Assembly: GCF_013033515.1 (NCBI RefSeq) | Contig: NZ_WQEG01000005.1 | Location: 310,001 to 374,000 of the forward strand | DNA length: 64,000 nt | Origin: Ruegeria sp. HKCCA6707 | Lineage (GTDB): Bacteria > Pseudomonadota > Alphaproteobacteria > Rhodobacterales > Rhodobacteraceae | Direction of reading: 5' to 3' | Shown here: positions 27,435 to 36,612 of the stretch, piece by piece | Layout of the letters: each line of letters opens with the position of its first letter | Numbering within the stretch: position 1 is the stretch's first letter | Translations under genes and position numbers: made by a program | Notes under the pieces: generated by a model | The model's input: only the letters and a program-made list of their open reading frames with translations | What the model was told of the DNA's origin: nothing | The model's database searches: none

Positions 27435-27830
27435 TTATTCCAGATGCGCCGTCGCCTCGATTTCGACTTTCGCACGATCCTCGACCAAACCCGCTACGAC
27501 CACCATCGACATCGCCGGGAAGTGCTTTCCAAACACCTCGCGATAGGCTTGCCCGACCTCTTTTTGCGCTTCGAGGTATTCTGATTTGTCGGTCACAAAC
27601 CACGTCAGACGCGTCACGTCCTCAACAGACCCGCCTGCCGTCTCTACAATGGTACGGATGTTCAAAAGAGCCTGACGCATCTGATCGATGAAGCCATCTC
27701 CGACAAATCTCTTTTCGGCATCCCAACCGATCTGACCGCCAATGTGCAAGGTGCCGTCCTTGGTCAACACACCGTTTGCGTACCCCAAGGCGGGCAACCA
27801 ACCTTCTGGTTGAACGACTTTATGTGGCAT
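27435..27830 (-). CDS. RidA-family enamine/imine deaminase
   Basis: A 131-residue RidA (YjgF/YER057c/UK114) protein. The start at 27830 (MPHKVVQPEGW) gives the normal family length; the longer reading overlaps the thioesterase gene by over 100 bases. LHIGGQIGWD and the C-terminal AMSMVVVAGLVEDRAKVEIEATA match the trimer-interface and active-site regions, although the Arg of the canonical CRVG-type motif is not obvious. RidA proteins hydrolyse reactive enamine/imine intermediates. It is the last gene of the anthranilate operon, overlapping the thioesterase by 11 bases, where it could hydrolyse the enamine formed after dearomatisation of 2-aminobenzoyl-CoA. Confidence 0.88.
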   Translation of the reverse strand: MPHKVVQPEGWLPALGYANGVLTKDGTLHIGGQIGWDAEKRFVGDGFIDQMRQALLNIRTIVETAGGSVEDVTRLTWFVTDKSEYLEAQKEVGQAYREVFGKHFPAMSMVVVAGLVEDRAKVEIEATAHLE

Positions 27831-28233
27831 CAAGCTTCTCTTTTTCTTGTTCGAGTTTCTTTGCGACGTGCGGCGGCCACTTGTCTGGACGCCCATGTGC
27901 GTCGACATTGACCAGCGTTCCGGTGGTCTCAAATCGCAGTGCCTCGCCCGCATGTCCGGTCATTTTGTAGCGCGCCGATGTGCGCCCCAGGTGGACAATG
28001 CGTAAACGCAGCGTCAGGTGATCGCCGTGGCGGCTTGGTGCCGCGAAACGTGTTTCGATCTGCGCCGTTGGGACCGCACCGGTTTTGTGCAGCGCCTCAA
28101 ATGGGTGGTCCAAGACCTCGTCGAAGAACGCCTCGACGCAGTCGTTCATCATTTCAAAGTACCGTGGAAAGAAAACGATACCCGCAGGGTCACAATGTTT
28201 GAAAAGGACCTTTTGATGAATTTCGAATGCCAT
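27820..28233 (-). CDS. Acyl-CoA thioesterase (4-hydroxybenzoyl-CoA thioesterase/YbgC family)
   Basis: A 137-residue hot-dog-fold thioesterase. The motif HCDPAGIVFFPRYFEMMND carries the Asp (residue 15 or so) that is catalytic in Pseudomonas-type 4-hydroxybenzoyl-CoA thioesterase. The ATG at 28233 overlaps the livF-type stop (TGATG); a GTG at 28236 would give a GTGA overlap. In an aromatic acyl-CoA operon it probably rescues CoA from stalled intermediates or hydrolyses a pathway thioester. The Lys/Glu-rich C-terminus (KKLEQEKEKLDAT) is not part of the catalytic fold. Confidence 0.88.
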   Translation of the reverse strand: MAFEIHQKVLFKHCDPAGIVFFPRYFEMMNDCVEAFFDEVLDHPFEALHKTGAVPTAQIETRFAAPSRHGDHLTLRLRIVHLGRTSARYKMTGHAGEALRFETTGTLVNVDAHGRPDKWPPHVAKKLEQEKEKLDAT

Positions 28234-28919
28234 CACACCCCCACGTACTCATGAGTGATTTCCGGTGTCAGCTCGGTCATCTTCCCCGTCCAAACGGTAT
28301 GCCCGCGGGCAAGGATCATCGCGCGGTCCGATACGGCCGAGAGTTCCCTGAGCGATTTATCGATCAATAGGATGGCCATGCCCGTCTCTGTCTTGATCCG
28401 GTTGATCGCGGCCCAGATTTCCTGGCGTACGATAGGGGCCAGGCCCTCTGTGGCTTCGTCAAGGATCAAAAGCTGCGGGTTGGTCATCAGCGCGCGACCG
28501 ATGGCCAGCATCTGTTGTTCGCCACCCGAAAGCGACGCAGCCCGTTGGTGGCGCCGTTCGCCTAAGCGTGGGAAAAGGCCATCCACACCCTTCAAATCCC
28601 AAGGACCAGAGCGGGCGGCGGCAACAAGGTTTTCCTGAACCGTCAGGTCTTTGAAACAGCGTCGGCCCTCGGGGACCAGGCCGATCCCCAAACGAGCGAC
28701 CTTGTAGCTTGGCAGCGCGTGCAGATCGTGCCCGGCAAACTGCAAACCGCCCTGCGACGGAATCATCCGGCAAATCGCCTTGACCGTCGTGGACTTTCCC
28801 ATGCCGTTGCGGCCCATCAGGGCCAACACCTCGCCTGCGGCTAATTCCAGATCCACACCGAACAAAGCGGGGACCGGGCCATAGGCAGCTTTGAGATCAT
28901 GAACGCGCAGCAAGCTCAT
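28233..28919 (-). CDS. Liv-type ABC transporter ATP-binding protein (LivF-like)
   Basis: A 228-residue ATPase with Walker A GRNGMGKST, the signature LSGGEQQ, Walker B LLILDEATEG and a C-terminal EITHEYVGV tail typical of LivF. It overlaps the LivG-like gene by four bases and the thioesterase start by one. With the LivG, LivM, LivH and binding-protein genes it forms a complete branched-chain-amino-acid-type importer. Within an anthranilate degradation operon this transporter most likely imports 2-aminobenzoate or a related aromatic acid, as Liv-type systems do in other aromatic degraders. Confidence 0.93.
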   Translation of the reverse strand: MSLLRVHDLKAAYGPVPALFGVDLELAAGEVLALMGRNGMGKSTTVKAICRMIPSQGGLQFAGHDLHALPSYKVARLGIGLVPEGRRCFKDLTVQENLVAAARSGPWDLKGVDGLFPRLGERRHQRAASLSGGEQQMLAIGRALMTNPQLLILDEATEGLAPIVRQEIWAAINRIKTETGMAILLIDKSLRELSAVSDRAMILARGHTVWTGKMTELTPEITHEYVGV

Positions 28920-29665
28920 GCCTCTTCTCCCAGATAGGCCTCTTTGACCTCTTTCGAGGCGCGGATTTCGTCGACCGTGCCGGTGGCGATCACGCGCCCG
29001 TAGACCAGCACAGAGATCCGGTCGGCCAGTGCAAAAACCGCATCCATGTCGTGTTCAACGAGCAGGATTGGAGCCTCCTCGCGCAGCCCATCCAGGAATG
29101 TGGTCATGGTCTTGGAGCCTTCGGTGCCAAGCCCCGCCATTGGTTCGTCCATAACAAAGGCTTTGGGGCCCAGCGTGAGCGCCACGGCGACTTCCAACTG
29201 GCGGCGTTGCCCGTGGCTGAGGTTGGCGGTGACCTGTTCAGCGTCGTCTAACAAGCCCACCCGGTCGAGGGCCGCCATGGCACGGTCCAGAAGGTCGGTG
29301 CGCCGCGCAGCCGATCGCCAGAACTGCCAGGGACGGCCCGACTGGCCAAGCGCACCCAAGAGCGCGTTTTCCAGAACCGTATCCTCCATCGCCAGCGCGG
29401 AGATTTGGAAGGTGCGGCCCAGCCCTGCCTGCGCGCGGGCAGCTGTGCTCAACCCCGAGACATCGCGGCCCGACAGGTGAACAGACCCCGCATCAGGTTG
29501 CAGCCCACCGCAGATCTGCGCGATCAGCGTCGATTTGCCCGCACCGTTGGGGCCGATGATGGCGTGGATTTCACCAGGGCGTAGATCAATAGAAACATCA
29601 TCCGTGGCCTTCAGCGCGCCAAAGCTCTTGTGCAGGTTGCGGGTTTCGAGGACAGCTTCAGACAT
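28916..29665 (-). CDS. Liv-type ABC transporter ATP-binding protein (LivG-like)
   Basis: A 249-residue ATPase: Walker A GPNGAGKST, signature NLSHGQRRQLEVA (LSHGQ variant common in LivG), Walker B AFVMDEPMAG and the His of LLVEHDMD. The LivG/LivF pair forms the nucleotide-binding heterodimer. It overlaps the LivM-like gene by eight bases and LivF by four, consistent with coupled translation. The substrate is set by the binding protein and permeases, not by this subunit. Confidence 0.93.
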   Translation of the reverse strand: MSEAVLETRNLHKSFGALKATDDVSIDLRPGEIHAIIGPNGAGKSTLIAQICGGLQPDAGSVHLSGRDVSGLSTAARAQAGLGRTFQISALAMEDTVLENALLGALGQSGRPWQFWRSAARRTDLLDRAMAALDRVGLLDDAEQVTANLSHGQRRQLEVAVALTLGPKAFVMDEPMAGLGTEGSKTMTTFLDGLREEAPILLVEHDMDAVFALADRISVLVYGRVIATGTVDEIRASKEVKEAYLGEEA

Positions 29666-30641
29666 GCGGCCCCGCCTTTCCGGTCAGAATGCCGACCACT
29701 CCGCCCCGCGCAAAGAGCACGATCAGAAGCAGGATCACCCCAAGCCAGACGTGCCAAAAATCGGTGAACGCGCCAAGGAAGTGCTCGAGTGTTACAAACA
29801 GTGCTGCTCCGATGACAGGCCCCATCAATCGTCCTACTCCGCCGATGATGATCAGAACGATCAACTCGCCGGACAGCTGCCACGAAAACATTGTGGGACT
29901 GACAAAACGGTTGAGATCAGCAAACAGCGCGCCCGCCAGCCCCGTAATCGCCCCCGAGATCACGAAGGCCAGAAGCTTCAATCGAACCGGATTGAGCCCC
30001 ACCGTCTCGACTCGCGCTGGGCTTTGGCGGGCCGCGTTCAGCGCCAGACCAAAGGGTGACTTGCGTAGCTTCCAGTGGACAAAGAGCGCCGCGCAAAGGG
30101 CCGTAAAGCACAACCCAAAGAACTGGATAGGGACCAGGGTGTTCAGGCCGGGGAAGCCATTTCGCACGTAGATCGACAAACCGTCCTCGCCGCCGTACGC
30201 ACTCCACGAGATGGAGAAGAAGAAGAACATCTGGCCGAAGGCCAGCGTGATCATGATGAAGTAGACACCCGTCGTGCGCAGCGAGAGAAGGCCGATGACA
30301 AAGGCAGCCAGGGCCGAAACGATGATCGCCGTCAGCCATATGATCGGCATGGACTTGGTCCCGGCGATGGTGAACATCCCCAGCTCAAGCGGGGTAAAGG
30401 TCTGGGCGTGATGGGCCAGAATGCCCATTGCATAGCCGCCAAGCCCGAAAAAGGCCGCATGGCCAAGGCTGACCAATCCACCGATCCCAAGAGCAATGTT
30501 AAGACCAACGGCAGCGAGCGCCAACAACACAGCGCGGGTGGCCAGCGTAATGGTAAAGGGCTCGTCCGCGCTCAGCGCCCAAAGCGGTACCACAAGAAAA
30601 CCCGCAAGAACGATCCAGTTGATATAGCTTTCCCGGATCAT
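29658..30641 (-). CDS. Liv-type ABC transporter permease (LivM-like)
   Basis: A 327-residue permease from the ATG at 30641, which gives a 4-base ATGA overlap with the LivH stop; a longer reading starts at 30674. About eight to ten hydrophobic segments and the conserved GLVSLGHAAFFGLGGYAMG block near the N-terminus identify LivM. The EAA-like cytoplasmic loop lies around GLNPVRLKLLAFVISG. It pairs with LivH to form the membrane channel of the importer in this operon. Confidence 0.93.
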   Translation of the reverse strand: MIRESYINWIVLAGFLVVPLWALSADEPFTITLATRAVLLALAAVGLNIALGIGGLVSLGHAAFFGLGGYAMGILAHHAQTFTPLELGMFTIAGTKSMPIIWLTAIIVSALAAFVIGLLSLRTTGVYFIMITLAFGQMFFFFSISWSAYGGEDGLSIYVRNGFPGLNTLVPIQFFGLCFTALCAALFVHWKLRKSPFGLALNAARQSPARVETVGLNPVRLKLLAFVISGAITGLAGALFADLNRFVSPTMFSWQLSGELIVLIIIGGVGRLMGPVIGAALFVTLEHFLGAFTDFWHVWLGVILLLIVLFARGGVVGILTGKAGPHV

Positions 30642-31558
30642 GCTCGCGCTCCGAAAAGGCCGGTCGGTCGCCAAATCAACACGAGGCTCATCAATACATA
30701 GACTGCCATGGATGCTAGGGCCGACCCAGTCTGTGTGGCCGCACCGGTCTCCATAAAGAGTTTGAACAACTGTGGCAGGAATATACCGCCAAGAGTGTCG
30801 GTCAAACCCACAAGGATCGCGCCAATAAAGGCGCCCTTGATCGATCCGATCCCACCGATCACGATCACGACAAACGCCAGGATTAACACCGGCTCACCCA
30901 TGCCGACTTGTACAGATTGAATTGCCCCCACAAGCGCGCCCGCGAGCCCCGCAAGAGCAGCACCCAGAGCAAAGACGATTGTGTACAACTTCGAGATATC
31001 GACACCGAGAGCGGCGATCATTTCGCGGTCATTTTCGCCTGCGCGGATTTGAATGCCGATCCGTGTCCGCGCCGTTAGCCACCAAAGGCCAATCGCGACC
31101 GATAAACCGACACCAATCAACACGAGACGGTACAGCGGGTATTGGATGCCTCCCGGCAAACGAATTGGCCCGGACAGATAACTTGGCACGTCAAGGAACA
31201 GGGGGAACGAGCCAAAGATCCATCTGGTTCCCTCTGAGAAAATCAAAATCAAGGCGAAGGTGGCAAGAACCTGATCCAGGTGCGGCGCCTTGTAGAGCCT
31301 TCGGATCACGACCATCTCGACAATGGCGCCAGCCAACGCTGCAGCAGCAAGTGCTGCCACCAATGCCAACAGGAAAGATCCCGTGGCGCCGGCCACCGCG
31401 GCTGCCGCAAAGGCACCGACCATGTAAAGCGACCCATGGGCCAGATTGATCAGCCCCATGACCCCAAAGATCAGGGTCAACCCGGCTGCCATCAAGAACA
31501 GCATAATGCCGGACTGCAAGCCGTTCAGGATCTGTTCGATAATCAAGATAGTGGACAT
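30638..31558 (-). CDS. Liv-type ABC transporter permease (LivH-like)
   Basis: A 306-residue permease with about eight hydrophobic segments and the LivH start region (NGLQSGIMLFLMAAGLTLIFGVMGLINLAHGSLYM). The VVIVIGGIGSIKGAFIGAI block is the conserved LivH cytoplasmic loop. The start at 31558 lies 12 bases after a strong palindromic hairpin, so its translation initiation may be affected by RNA structure. It is separated from the binding-protein gene by 85 bases holding two hairpins, while all later genes overlap. Confidence 0.93.
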   Translation of the reverse strand: MSTILIIEQILNGLQSGIMLFLMAAGLTLIFGVMGLINLAHGSLYMVGAFAAAAVAGATGSFLLALVAALAAAALAGAIVEMVVIRRLYKAPHLDQVLATFALILIFSEGTRWIFGSFPLFLDVPSYLSGPIRLPGGIQYPLYRLVLIGVGLSVAIGLWWLTARTRIGIQIRAGENDREMIAALGVDISKLYTIVFALGAALAGLAGALVGAIQSVQVGMGEPVLILAFVVIVIGGIGSIKGAFIGAILVGLTDTLGGIFLPQLFKLFMETGAATQTGSALASMAVYVLMSLVLIWRPTGLFGARA

Positions 31559-31570
31559 GATACGATTTCC

Positions 31571-31591
31571 GTCCCGGACTTGATCCGGGAC
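31571..31591. repeat. Alphaproteobacterial palindromic repeat between binding-protein and LivH genes
   Basis: GTCCCGGA and TCCGGGAC form an 8-bp perfect stem around a 5-base loop. The core CCCGGACTTGATCCGGG is a dispersed intergenic palindrome that I recognise from many alphaproteobacterial genomes. Here it lies in the transcribed spacer of the operon, just before the LivH ribosome binding site. Confidence 0.75.
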
Positions 31592-31612
31592 CTTTGGGCA
31601 GTGGAAAGCGGT

Positions 31613-31635
31613 GGCCCCGGGTCAGCCCCGGGGCC
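31613..31635 (-). promoter_or_regulatory. GC-rich hairpin 9 bases after the binding-protein gene
   Basis: GGCCCCGG and CCGGGGCC form a perfect 8-bp stem with a 7-base loop, with no T-run after it on the minus strand. In ABC operons such a hairpin after the binding-protein gene commonly protects the upstream mRNA, raising binding protein over permease levels. That role is inferred. Confidence 0.6.
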
Positions 31636-31643
31636 TTGCCTGA

Positions 31644-32774
31644 CTACATCTTGCAGTCGCCAGCATAGGCGTCTGCGTGGTTTTCCAACGCGGCGCCCAA
31701 CAGCTTGTTGGTAAAGACATCTCCTTCCTGCACAACTTCGCGGGCATAGATGGTCTGTATCGGGTGATGGTTTGGACCGAAGACAAAGTCGCCACGGGTG
31801 CTATCGAAATCGGCAGCGCGCAGGGCCTCGCGGAAAGCATCGGCGTCATCGGGGCTGGCCACGTCCAGCGCCGACAGAATCAGGTTGGCTGTGTCGAACC
31901 CCTGGCTGGCATAGAGCGACGGAAGACGGCCATACTCTGCCTGAAAACTCTCGACAAAAGCCGCGTTGGTCGCGTTGTCGAGATCCTTGTTCCACTGCGA
32001 GGTGTTCACAACCCCCAAAGCCGCGCCGCCGACGGCCTGCAGAATGCCTTGGTCAAAGCTGAAGGCTGGCCCCACAACCGGTAGGTCCACGCCGCTGTCG
32101 GCGTATTGCTTGAGAAAAGAGATCCCCATGCCGCCGGGCAGGAAGAAGAACACACTATCGGCCCCCGAGGCACGGATCTGCGCGATCTCGGCCGCATAGT
32201 CAGTTTGGCCAAGCTCGGTATAAAGCTCGCCCGCCAACTCGCCTTCGAAGAACCGTTTATAGCCCGTGAGCGCGTCTTTACCCGCCGGATAATTCGGCGC
32301 GAGGATAAAGCTGTTGCCATAGCCCGCACTGTTGGCATAGGCCCCAGCGGCCTCATGCAGGTTGTCGTTTTGCCACGCCACGTTGAAGTAATTCGGATGG
32401 CAGCCCTGTCCCGCCAAAGCCGATGGTCCGGCGTTCGGTGAAAGATAGAACACCCCCTGTGCCGTCGCAGCCGGCACCACGGCCATCGCGAGGTTGGACC
32501 AGATGATGCCGGTCATGATATCGACCTTCTCTGATTGGATCATCTTGTCCGACAATTGCACTGCAATGTCGGGCTTGCGCTGGTCATCTTCGATCACGAC
32601 TTCCACGTCGTCACGGCCCGATTGTGAAATTGCCAGCATAAAGCCATCGCGTACGTCGATGCCCAGCCCGGCACCCCCGCCCGAAAGCGTTGTTATCATG
32701 CCAATCTTGGTGTCGGCCACGACAGGTCCCGCAAGAGCTGTCGCTGCCAGCGCAGCAACTAGTACCTTTTTCAT
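31644..32774 (-). CDS. ABC transporter substrate-binding protein (Peripla_BP_6/LivK-like)
   Basis: A 376-residue periplasmic binding protein with a Sec signal peptide (VLVAALAATALAGPVVA) and the type I binding-protein opening TKIGMITTLSGGGAGLGIDVRDGFMLA. Length and domain pattern match LivK-type proteins for amino acids and aromatic acids. Two cysteines (QGCHPNYFN and GDCKM at the C-terminus) could form a disulfide. As the first transport gene after the CoA ligase block, it is the likely specificity component for 2-aminobenzoate uptake. A ribosome binding site AAGGAAAAAG lies directly upstream. Confidence 0.92.
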   Translation of the reverse strand: MKKVLVAALAATALAGPVVADTKIGMITTLSGGGAGLGIDVRDGFMLAISQSGRDDVEVVIEDDQRKPDIAVQLSDKMIQSEKVDIMTGIIWSNLAMAVVPAATAQGVFYLSPNAGPSALAGQGCHPNYFNVAWQNDNLHEAAGAYANSAGYGNSFILAPNYPAGKDALTGYKRFFEGELAGELYTELGQTDYAAEIAQIRASGADSVFFFLPGGMGISFLKQYADSGVDLPVVGPAFSFDQGILQAVGGAALGVVNTSQWNKDLDNATNAAFVESFQAEYGRLPSLYASQGFDTANLILSALDVASPDDADAFREALRAADFDSTRGDFVFGPNHHPIQTIYAREVVQEGDVFTNKLLGAALENHADAYAGDCKM

Positions 32775-32797
32775 ATCTTTTTCCTTCCTGTTTTGGT

Positions 32798-33034
32798 TCA
32801 GAATGCCGAAAATGTTAGTGTTGTGAGTGTACGTTCGATGCCCTCTATGGGGCTGATGTTATCGTTGATGAAACGCCCGATATCTTGTCCTTCAGGGACG
32901 TAGATTTTCAGAAGAAGGTCAAAATCGCCACTGGTTGAGTACATTTCGGAGTGAACTTCCTTCAACAAGATCGCATCTGCGACGGCGTAGGTCTTGCCGG
33001 GTTTGCAACGGATTTGAACGAATAGGCAGGCCAT
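32798..33034 (-). CDS. Stand-alone Lrp/AsnC ligand-binding (RAM) domain protein
   Basis: A 78-residue protein consisting only of the alpha/beta RAM fold of Lrp/AsnC regulators (AVADAILLKEVHSEMYSTSGDFDLLLKIYV), with no helix-turn-helix. Such minimal proteins form octamers or dimers that bind small ligands and may modulate other proteins. It sits between the CoA ligase and the binding-protein gene in the anthranilate operon, so it may sense an aromatic or amino-acid ligand of this pathway. The gene is complete, with an AAGGAG ribosome binding site, so it is not a fragment of a longer regulator. Confidence 0.85.
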   Translation of the reverse strand: MACLFVQIRCKPGKTYAVADAILLKEVHSEMYSTSGDFDLLLKIYVPEGQDIGRFINDNISPIEGIERTLTTLTFSAF

Positions 33035-33047
33035 CTTGAACTCCTTC

Positions 33048-34661
33048 TTATCCCTTCAGTTTAAAACGCTGAATCTTCCCAGTCGCGGTTTTCGGCAACG
33101 CTGCACAGAAAACTAAAGATCTTGGATATTTAAAAGGGGCGATAGTCGCCTTCACATGTTCTTGCAAAATCTGCGTGATCTCTTCTCCTGGTGAAAAGCC
33201 ATCAGCCAAGACAACATGCGCTTCGACAATGTGTCCGCGATCGGTGTCGGGCACACCGATGACAGCGCATTCAGATACGGCCTGATGGGACAAAAGGGCC
33301 GCCTCGACCTCGGGACCCGCGATGTTGTAGCCCGAGGATACGATCATGTCGTCGTTGCGCGCGGCAAAGTGGAAATAGCCGTTTTCGTCCCGCGAAAAGC
33401 TGTCGCCGGTGATGTTCCAACCGTCCTTGACATAAGCGCCTTGCCGGTCCCCACGCAGATAGCGGCAACCGGTTGGGCCACGGACTGCCAGGCGACCCAC
33501 TTCGCCATTTGGCACTGGATTGCCTACCGCGTCCACGACTTTGGCTTCGTACCCTGAAACCGGTTTGCCTGTGCATCCCGGGCGGTGATCGTCGAAACGG
33601 TTGGAGATGAAGATGTGCAACATCTCGGTGGCACCAATACCGTCAAGCATTGGCTTGCCGGTCTTCGCAATCCACTCATCATAGACCGGGGCGGGCAGAG
33701 TTTCGCCTGCTGATACCGCAGCGCGTAGAGACGACAAATCCGCGCCTTCATCCATAGCGCGCAACATGACACGATACGCTGTGGGCGCTGTGAACGAAAC
33801 GGTCGCTTTATATTTCTGGATGATCTCGATCATATTGGGCGGGGTCGCTTGTTCCAGAAGGGTTGCCGTCGCACCGAAGCGCAGCGGAAATATCGCCAGA
33901 CCTCCGAGCCCAAAAGTGAAGGCAAGGGGCGGTGAACCGACAAATACATCATCCGGTACCACGCCTAGGACTTCTTTGGCATAGCCATCTGCGATGATCA
34001 GCAAATCCCGGTGGAAATGCATGGTCGCCTTAGGTGTACCGGTGGAACCGGAAGTGAACCCCAAAAGGGCCACATCGTCGCGACCGGTTCGCACGGCGTC
34101 GAAGTGTACTGGCTTCTCCAACGCCAACCGATCCAGCTCTGCATCGTGGTTTGAAGTGCCGTCAAACCCCATCACGCGCAGGCCGAGGCACGCGGCTGCA
34201 CAAAGCTCCATCTCGTCCATGAGGCGTGTGTCGCACAATGCGTAGGTGATTTCGGCCAGTTCGACATATTTCTGCAACTCACCAGCGCGCAGCATGGGCA
34301 TGGTGTTTACCACCACCGCACCCGCCTTCGTCGCGGCCAGCCAACAAGCCACCATTGCCGGGTTGTTGGCCGACCGGATCAACACACGGTTACCCGGTTC
34401 CACACCCAAATCCTCTACCAGCACATGGGCCAGTCGGTTGGTCCAGTCGGTCAGTTCTTTGTACGTGCGCTGGCGACCGTTTCCGATTAGGGCGGTGTGA
34501 TCGCCAAAGCCTTTGGCAACCATAGCATCGGTCAACTCGACGGCTGCATTCAGCCTCTCTGGATAGGAAAACCCGTCAAGATTGAACTCCGGCCATTGAT
34601 CCGCCGGAGGTAGATTGTCGCGCGTGAAAGTGTCGATATGCGCGGAGGGTCCCAACATCAC
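33048..34661 (-). CDS. abmG: 2-aminobenzoate-CoA ligase (ATP-dependent acyl-CoA synthetase)
   Basis: A 537-residue ANL-superfamily enzyme of the benzoate/2-aminobenzoate-CoA ligase group. The phosphate loop is [16 protein letters not shown] (about 190-205); GIGATEMLH is the A5-type motif, and the C-terminal domain ends with [14 protein letters not shown], containing the catalytic lysine. It would activate anthranilate with ATP and CoA in the cytoplasm. The assignment to 2-aminobenzoate rests on linkage to the 2-aminobenzoyl-CoA monooxygenase/reductase gene; from sequence alone benzoate or another aromatic acid is possible. It overlaps the acyl-CoA dehydrogenase gene by four bases. Confidence 0.88.
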   Translation of the reverse strand: MMLGPSAHIDTFTRDNLPPADQWPEFNLDGFSYPERLNAAVELTDAMVAKGFGDHTALIGNGRQRTYKELTDWTNRLAHVLVEDLGVEPGNRVLIRSANNPAMVACWLAATKAGAVVVNTMPMLRAGELQKYVELAEITYALCDTRLMDEMELCAAACLGLRVMGFDGTSNHDAELDRLALEKPVHFDAVRTGRDDVALLGFTSGSTGTPKATMHFHRDLLIIADGYAKEVLGVVPDDVFVGSPPLAFTFGLGGLAIFPLRFGATATLLEQATPPNMIEIIQKYKATVSFTAPTAYRVMLRAMDEGADLSSLRAAVSAGETLPAPVYDEWIAKTGKPMLDGIGATEMLHIFISNRFDDHRPGCTGKPVSGYEAKVVDAVGNPVPNGEVGRLAVRGPTGCRYLRGDRQGAYVKDGWNITGDSFSRDENGYFHFAARNDDMIVSSGYNIAGPEVEAALLSHQAVSECAVIGVPDTDRGHIVEAHVVLADGFSPGEEITQILQEHVKATIAPFKYPRSLVFCAALPKTATGKIQRFKLKG

Positions 34662-35809
34662 GCACCTCCTCTCGCTTCACTCAAAGTCTCGCGCGCGATG
34701 ATCACCTTCTGAACATCGCTTGCACCTTCATAAATTCGAAGCGCCCGAATTTCGCGGTACAGCGTTTCGACCGGCGTCCCGCTACGCACACCGTCGCCGC
34801 CAAAGAGCTGCACTGCCTTGTCGATAACCTGTTGCGCCTGATCCGTCGCAAAAAGCTTGGCCATAGCGGCCTCGCGCGTGATCCTTGGCGCGCCCGCATC
34901 ACGGGTCCAGGCGGCGCGATAGATCAATAGCGCTGCCGCATCAATATCCACGGCCATATCCGCGATATGACCTTGAACCATCTGTAAATCGAATAATGGA
35001 GATCCCTGGACGTGCCGCGAGGTGACACGACCAAGGGCTTCATCAAGCGCTCGGCGGGCAAAACCCAATGCCGCCGCAGCTACGGTCGCCCGAAAAACGT
35101 CCAGCACGGACATCGCAATCTTGAACCCCTGCCCCGGCGCGCCGATCATCGCGCTTTCTGGTACGCGGCAATCGGTGAAGCGCAGCGTGGCCAGCGGGTG
35201 TGGGGCGATCGACTCCAGTCGCTCGACCACCTCAAATCCGGTCAGATCGGGGGTAACGATAAAGGCCGACATCCCCTTGGCACGCGGTGCCTCGCTGGTG
35301 CGGGCGAACAGCGAATAGACATCGGCAATCCCCCCATTCGATATCCAAGTCTTTTCCCCGTTCAGAACAAAGTCACCCCCGTCGCGCGTGGCCGTCATCG
35401 TATTGGCAGCCACATCCGAGCCAGAACCCGGTTCCGTCAAGGCAAAGGCCGAGATCGCCTGCCCGGCGCGGGTTTTAGGCAACCACGCCGCCTTTTGAGC
35501 CTCGGTTCCAAACAGGGTGATCGCGCCGGTGCCGAGGCCCTGCATCGCGAAGGCGAAATCCGCAAGCCCGTCGTGACGGGCGAGAATTTCGCGCGCAAGA
35601 CAAAGCTTGCGGACATCGAAAGCACCATCCTCGCTACTTGTCGGGCCAAGCGCACCAGCTTCGCCAAGCGCTGCCACCAACTGACGGCAGGCGGCATCGG
35701 TGTCTGTATGGTCAACGACCAGCGCGCCGGCCACGTCCTCGACATGGCGGGCCCAATCGCGGTGGCCGTCTTCGAAAAAGGGCCAATGGAGAAAGCTCTG
35801 ATCCGCCAT
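34658..35809 (-). CDS. Acyl-CoA dehydrogenase
   Basis: A 383-residue flavoprotein of normal family length. [19 protein letters not shown] and [12 protein letters not shown] are the two conserved substrate/FAD signatures, QLFGGDGV binds FAD, and [10 protein letters not shown] is the C-terminal motif in which Glu is often the catalytic base. In the CoA-dependent anthranilate pathway an acyl-CoA dehydrogenase oxidises a ring-derived intermediate before hydration and cleavage. It overlaps both neighbours by one to four bases. The exact acyl substrate cannot be read from sequence. Confidence 0.9.
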   Translation of the reverse strand: MADQSFLHWPFFEDGHRDWARHVEDVAGALVVDHTDTDAACRQLVAALGEAGALGPTSSEDGAFDVRKLCLAREILARHDGLADFAFAMQGLGTGAITLFGTEAQKAAWLPKTRAGQAISAFALTEPGSGSDVAANTMTATRDGGDFVLNGEKTWISNGGIADVYSLFARTSEAPRAKGMSAFIVTPDLTGFEVVERLESIAPHPLATLRFTDCRVPESAMIGAPGQGFKIAMSVLDVFRATVAAAALGFARRALDEALGRVTSRHVQGSPLFDLQMVQGHIADMAVDIDAAALLIYRAAWTRDAGAPRITREAAMAKLFATDQAQQVIDKAVQLFGGDGVRSGTPVETLYREIRALRIYEGASDVQKVIIARETLSEARGGA

Positions 35810-36612
35810 CAGTCGCCCTCGAACACCGGTTTTTCTTTGGCGACAAAGGCGTTGTAAGCGCGTCGGAAATCGTTGCCTTGCATACAGATAGCCTGCGCCT
35901 GTGCCTCGGCTTCGATGGCCTGATCAAGGCTCATGTTCCATTCCTGAGCCAACATGGTTTTGGTCATACCATTGGCAAAGGTCGGGCCAGAAACGATCCG
36001 CCCTGCCAACGCCAGAGCGTCAGTCTCTAATGTATCCGCTGAACTGATAGAGTTGAAGAAACCCCAGCGTTCGCCTTCTTCGGCACGCAGGGTACGACCT
36101 GTGTAAAGCAACTCGGCCGCGCGACCCTGACCAATGATCCGGGGCAGCATCGCACAGGCCCCCATGTCGCAGCCCGCAAGACCCACGCGATTGAACAGAA
36201 ACGCTACTTTCGCGTCCGGACCTGCAATGCGCATGTCCGATGACATAGCCATGATCGCCCCGGCCCCAGCGCAGACCCCGTCCACGGCCGCGATCACAGG
36301 CTTTCCGCAATGAATCATTGCCTTGACCAGATCACCCGTCATACGCGTGAAGGCCAAAAGATCTTTCATCGACATCTTGGTGAGCGGACCAATGATGTCG
36401 TGCACATCGCCGCCGGATGAAAAGTTGCCGCCGTTTGGCAGGATCACGACTGCATGCACATCGTCAGAATAGACCAGCGCGCGGAACCAGTCGCGCATCT
36501 CAGCATAGCTGTCGAAGGTGAAAGGATTCTTGCGTTCGGGTCGGTCATGAGCGATGCGCGCAATGCCATTTTCGATGTCGCAACGGAAGTGTTTTGTCTC
36601 GCTCAGGGTCAC
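35809..36612 (-). CDS. Enoyl-CoA hydratase/isomerase family protein
   Basis: A 267-residue crotonase-fold enzyme. The first oxyanion-hole motif is [14 protein letters not shown] and the second is [13 protein letters not shown]. The usual catalytic Glu positions following these motifs are not both clear ([10 protein letters not shown] replaces the common GLIPGxGGT region), which suggests a non-standard hydratase, hydrolase or lyase chemistry. It lies in the middle of the anthranilate operon, overlapping the MarR gene by four bases. It may hydrate or cleave the cyclohexene-type CoA ester formed by the monooxygenase/reductase; this is inference. Confidence 0.87.
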   Translation of the reverse strand: MTLSETKHFRCDIENGIARIAHDRPERKNPFTFDSYAEMRDWFRALVYSDDVHAVVILPNGGNFSSGGDVHDIIGPLTKMSMKDLLAFTRMTGDLVKAMIHCGKPVIAAVDGVCAGAGAIMAMSSDMRIAGPDAKVAFLFNRVGLAGCDMGACAMLPRIIGQGRAAELLYTGRTLRAEEGERWGFFNSISSADTLETDALALAGRIVSGPTFANGMTKTMLAQEWNMSLDQAIEAEAQAQAICMQGNDFRRAYNAFVAKEKPVFEGD

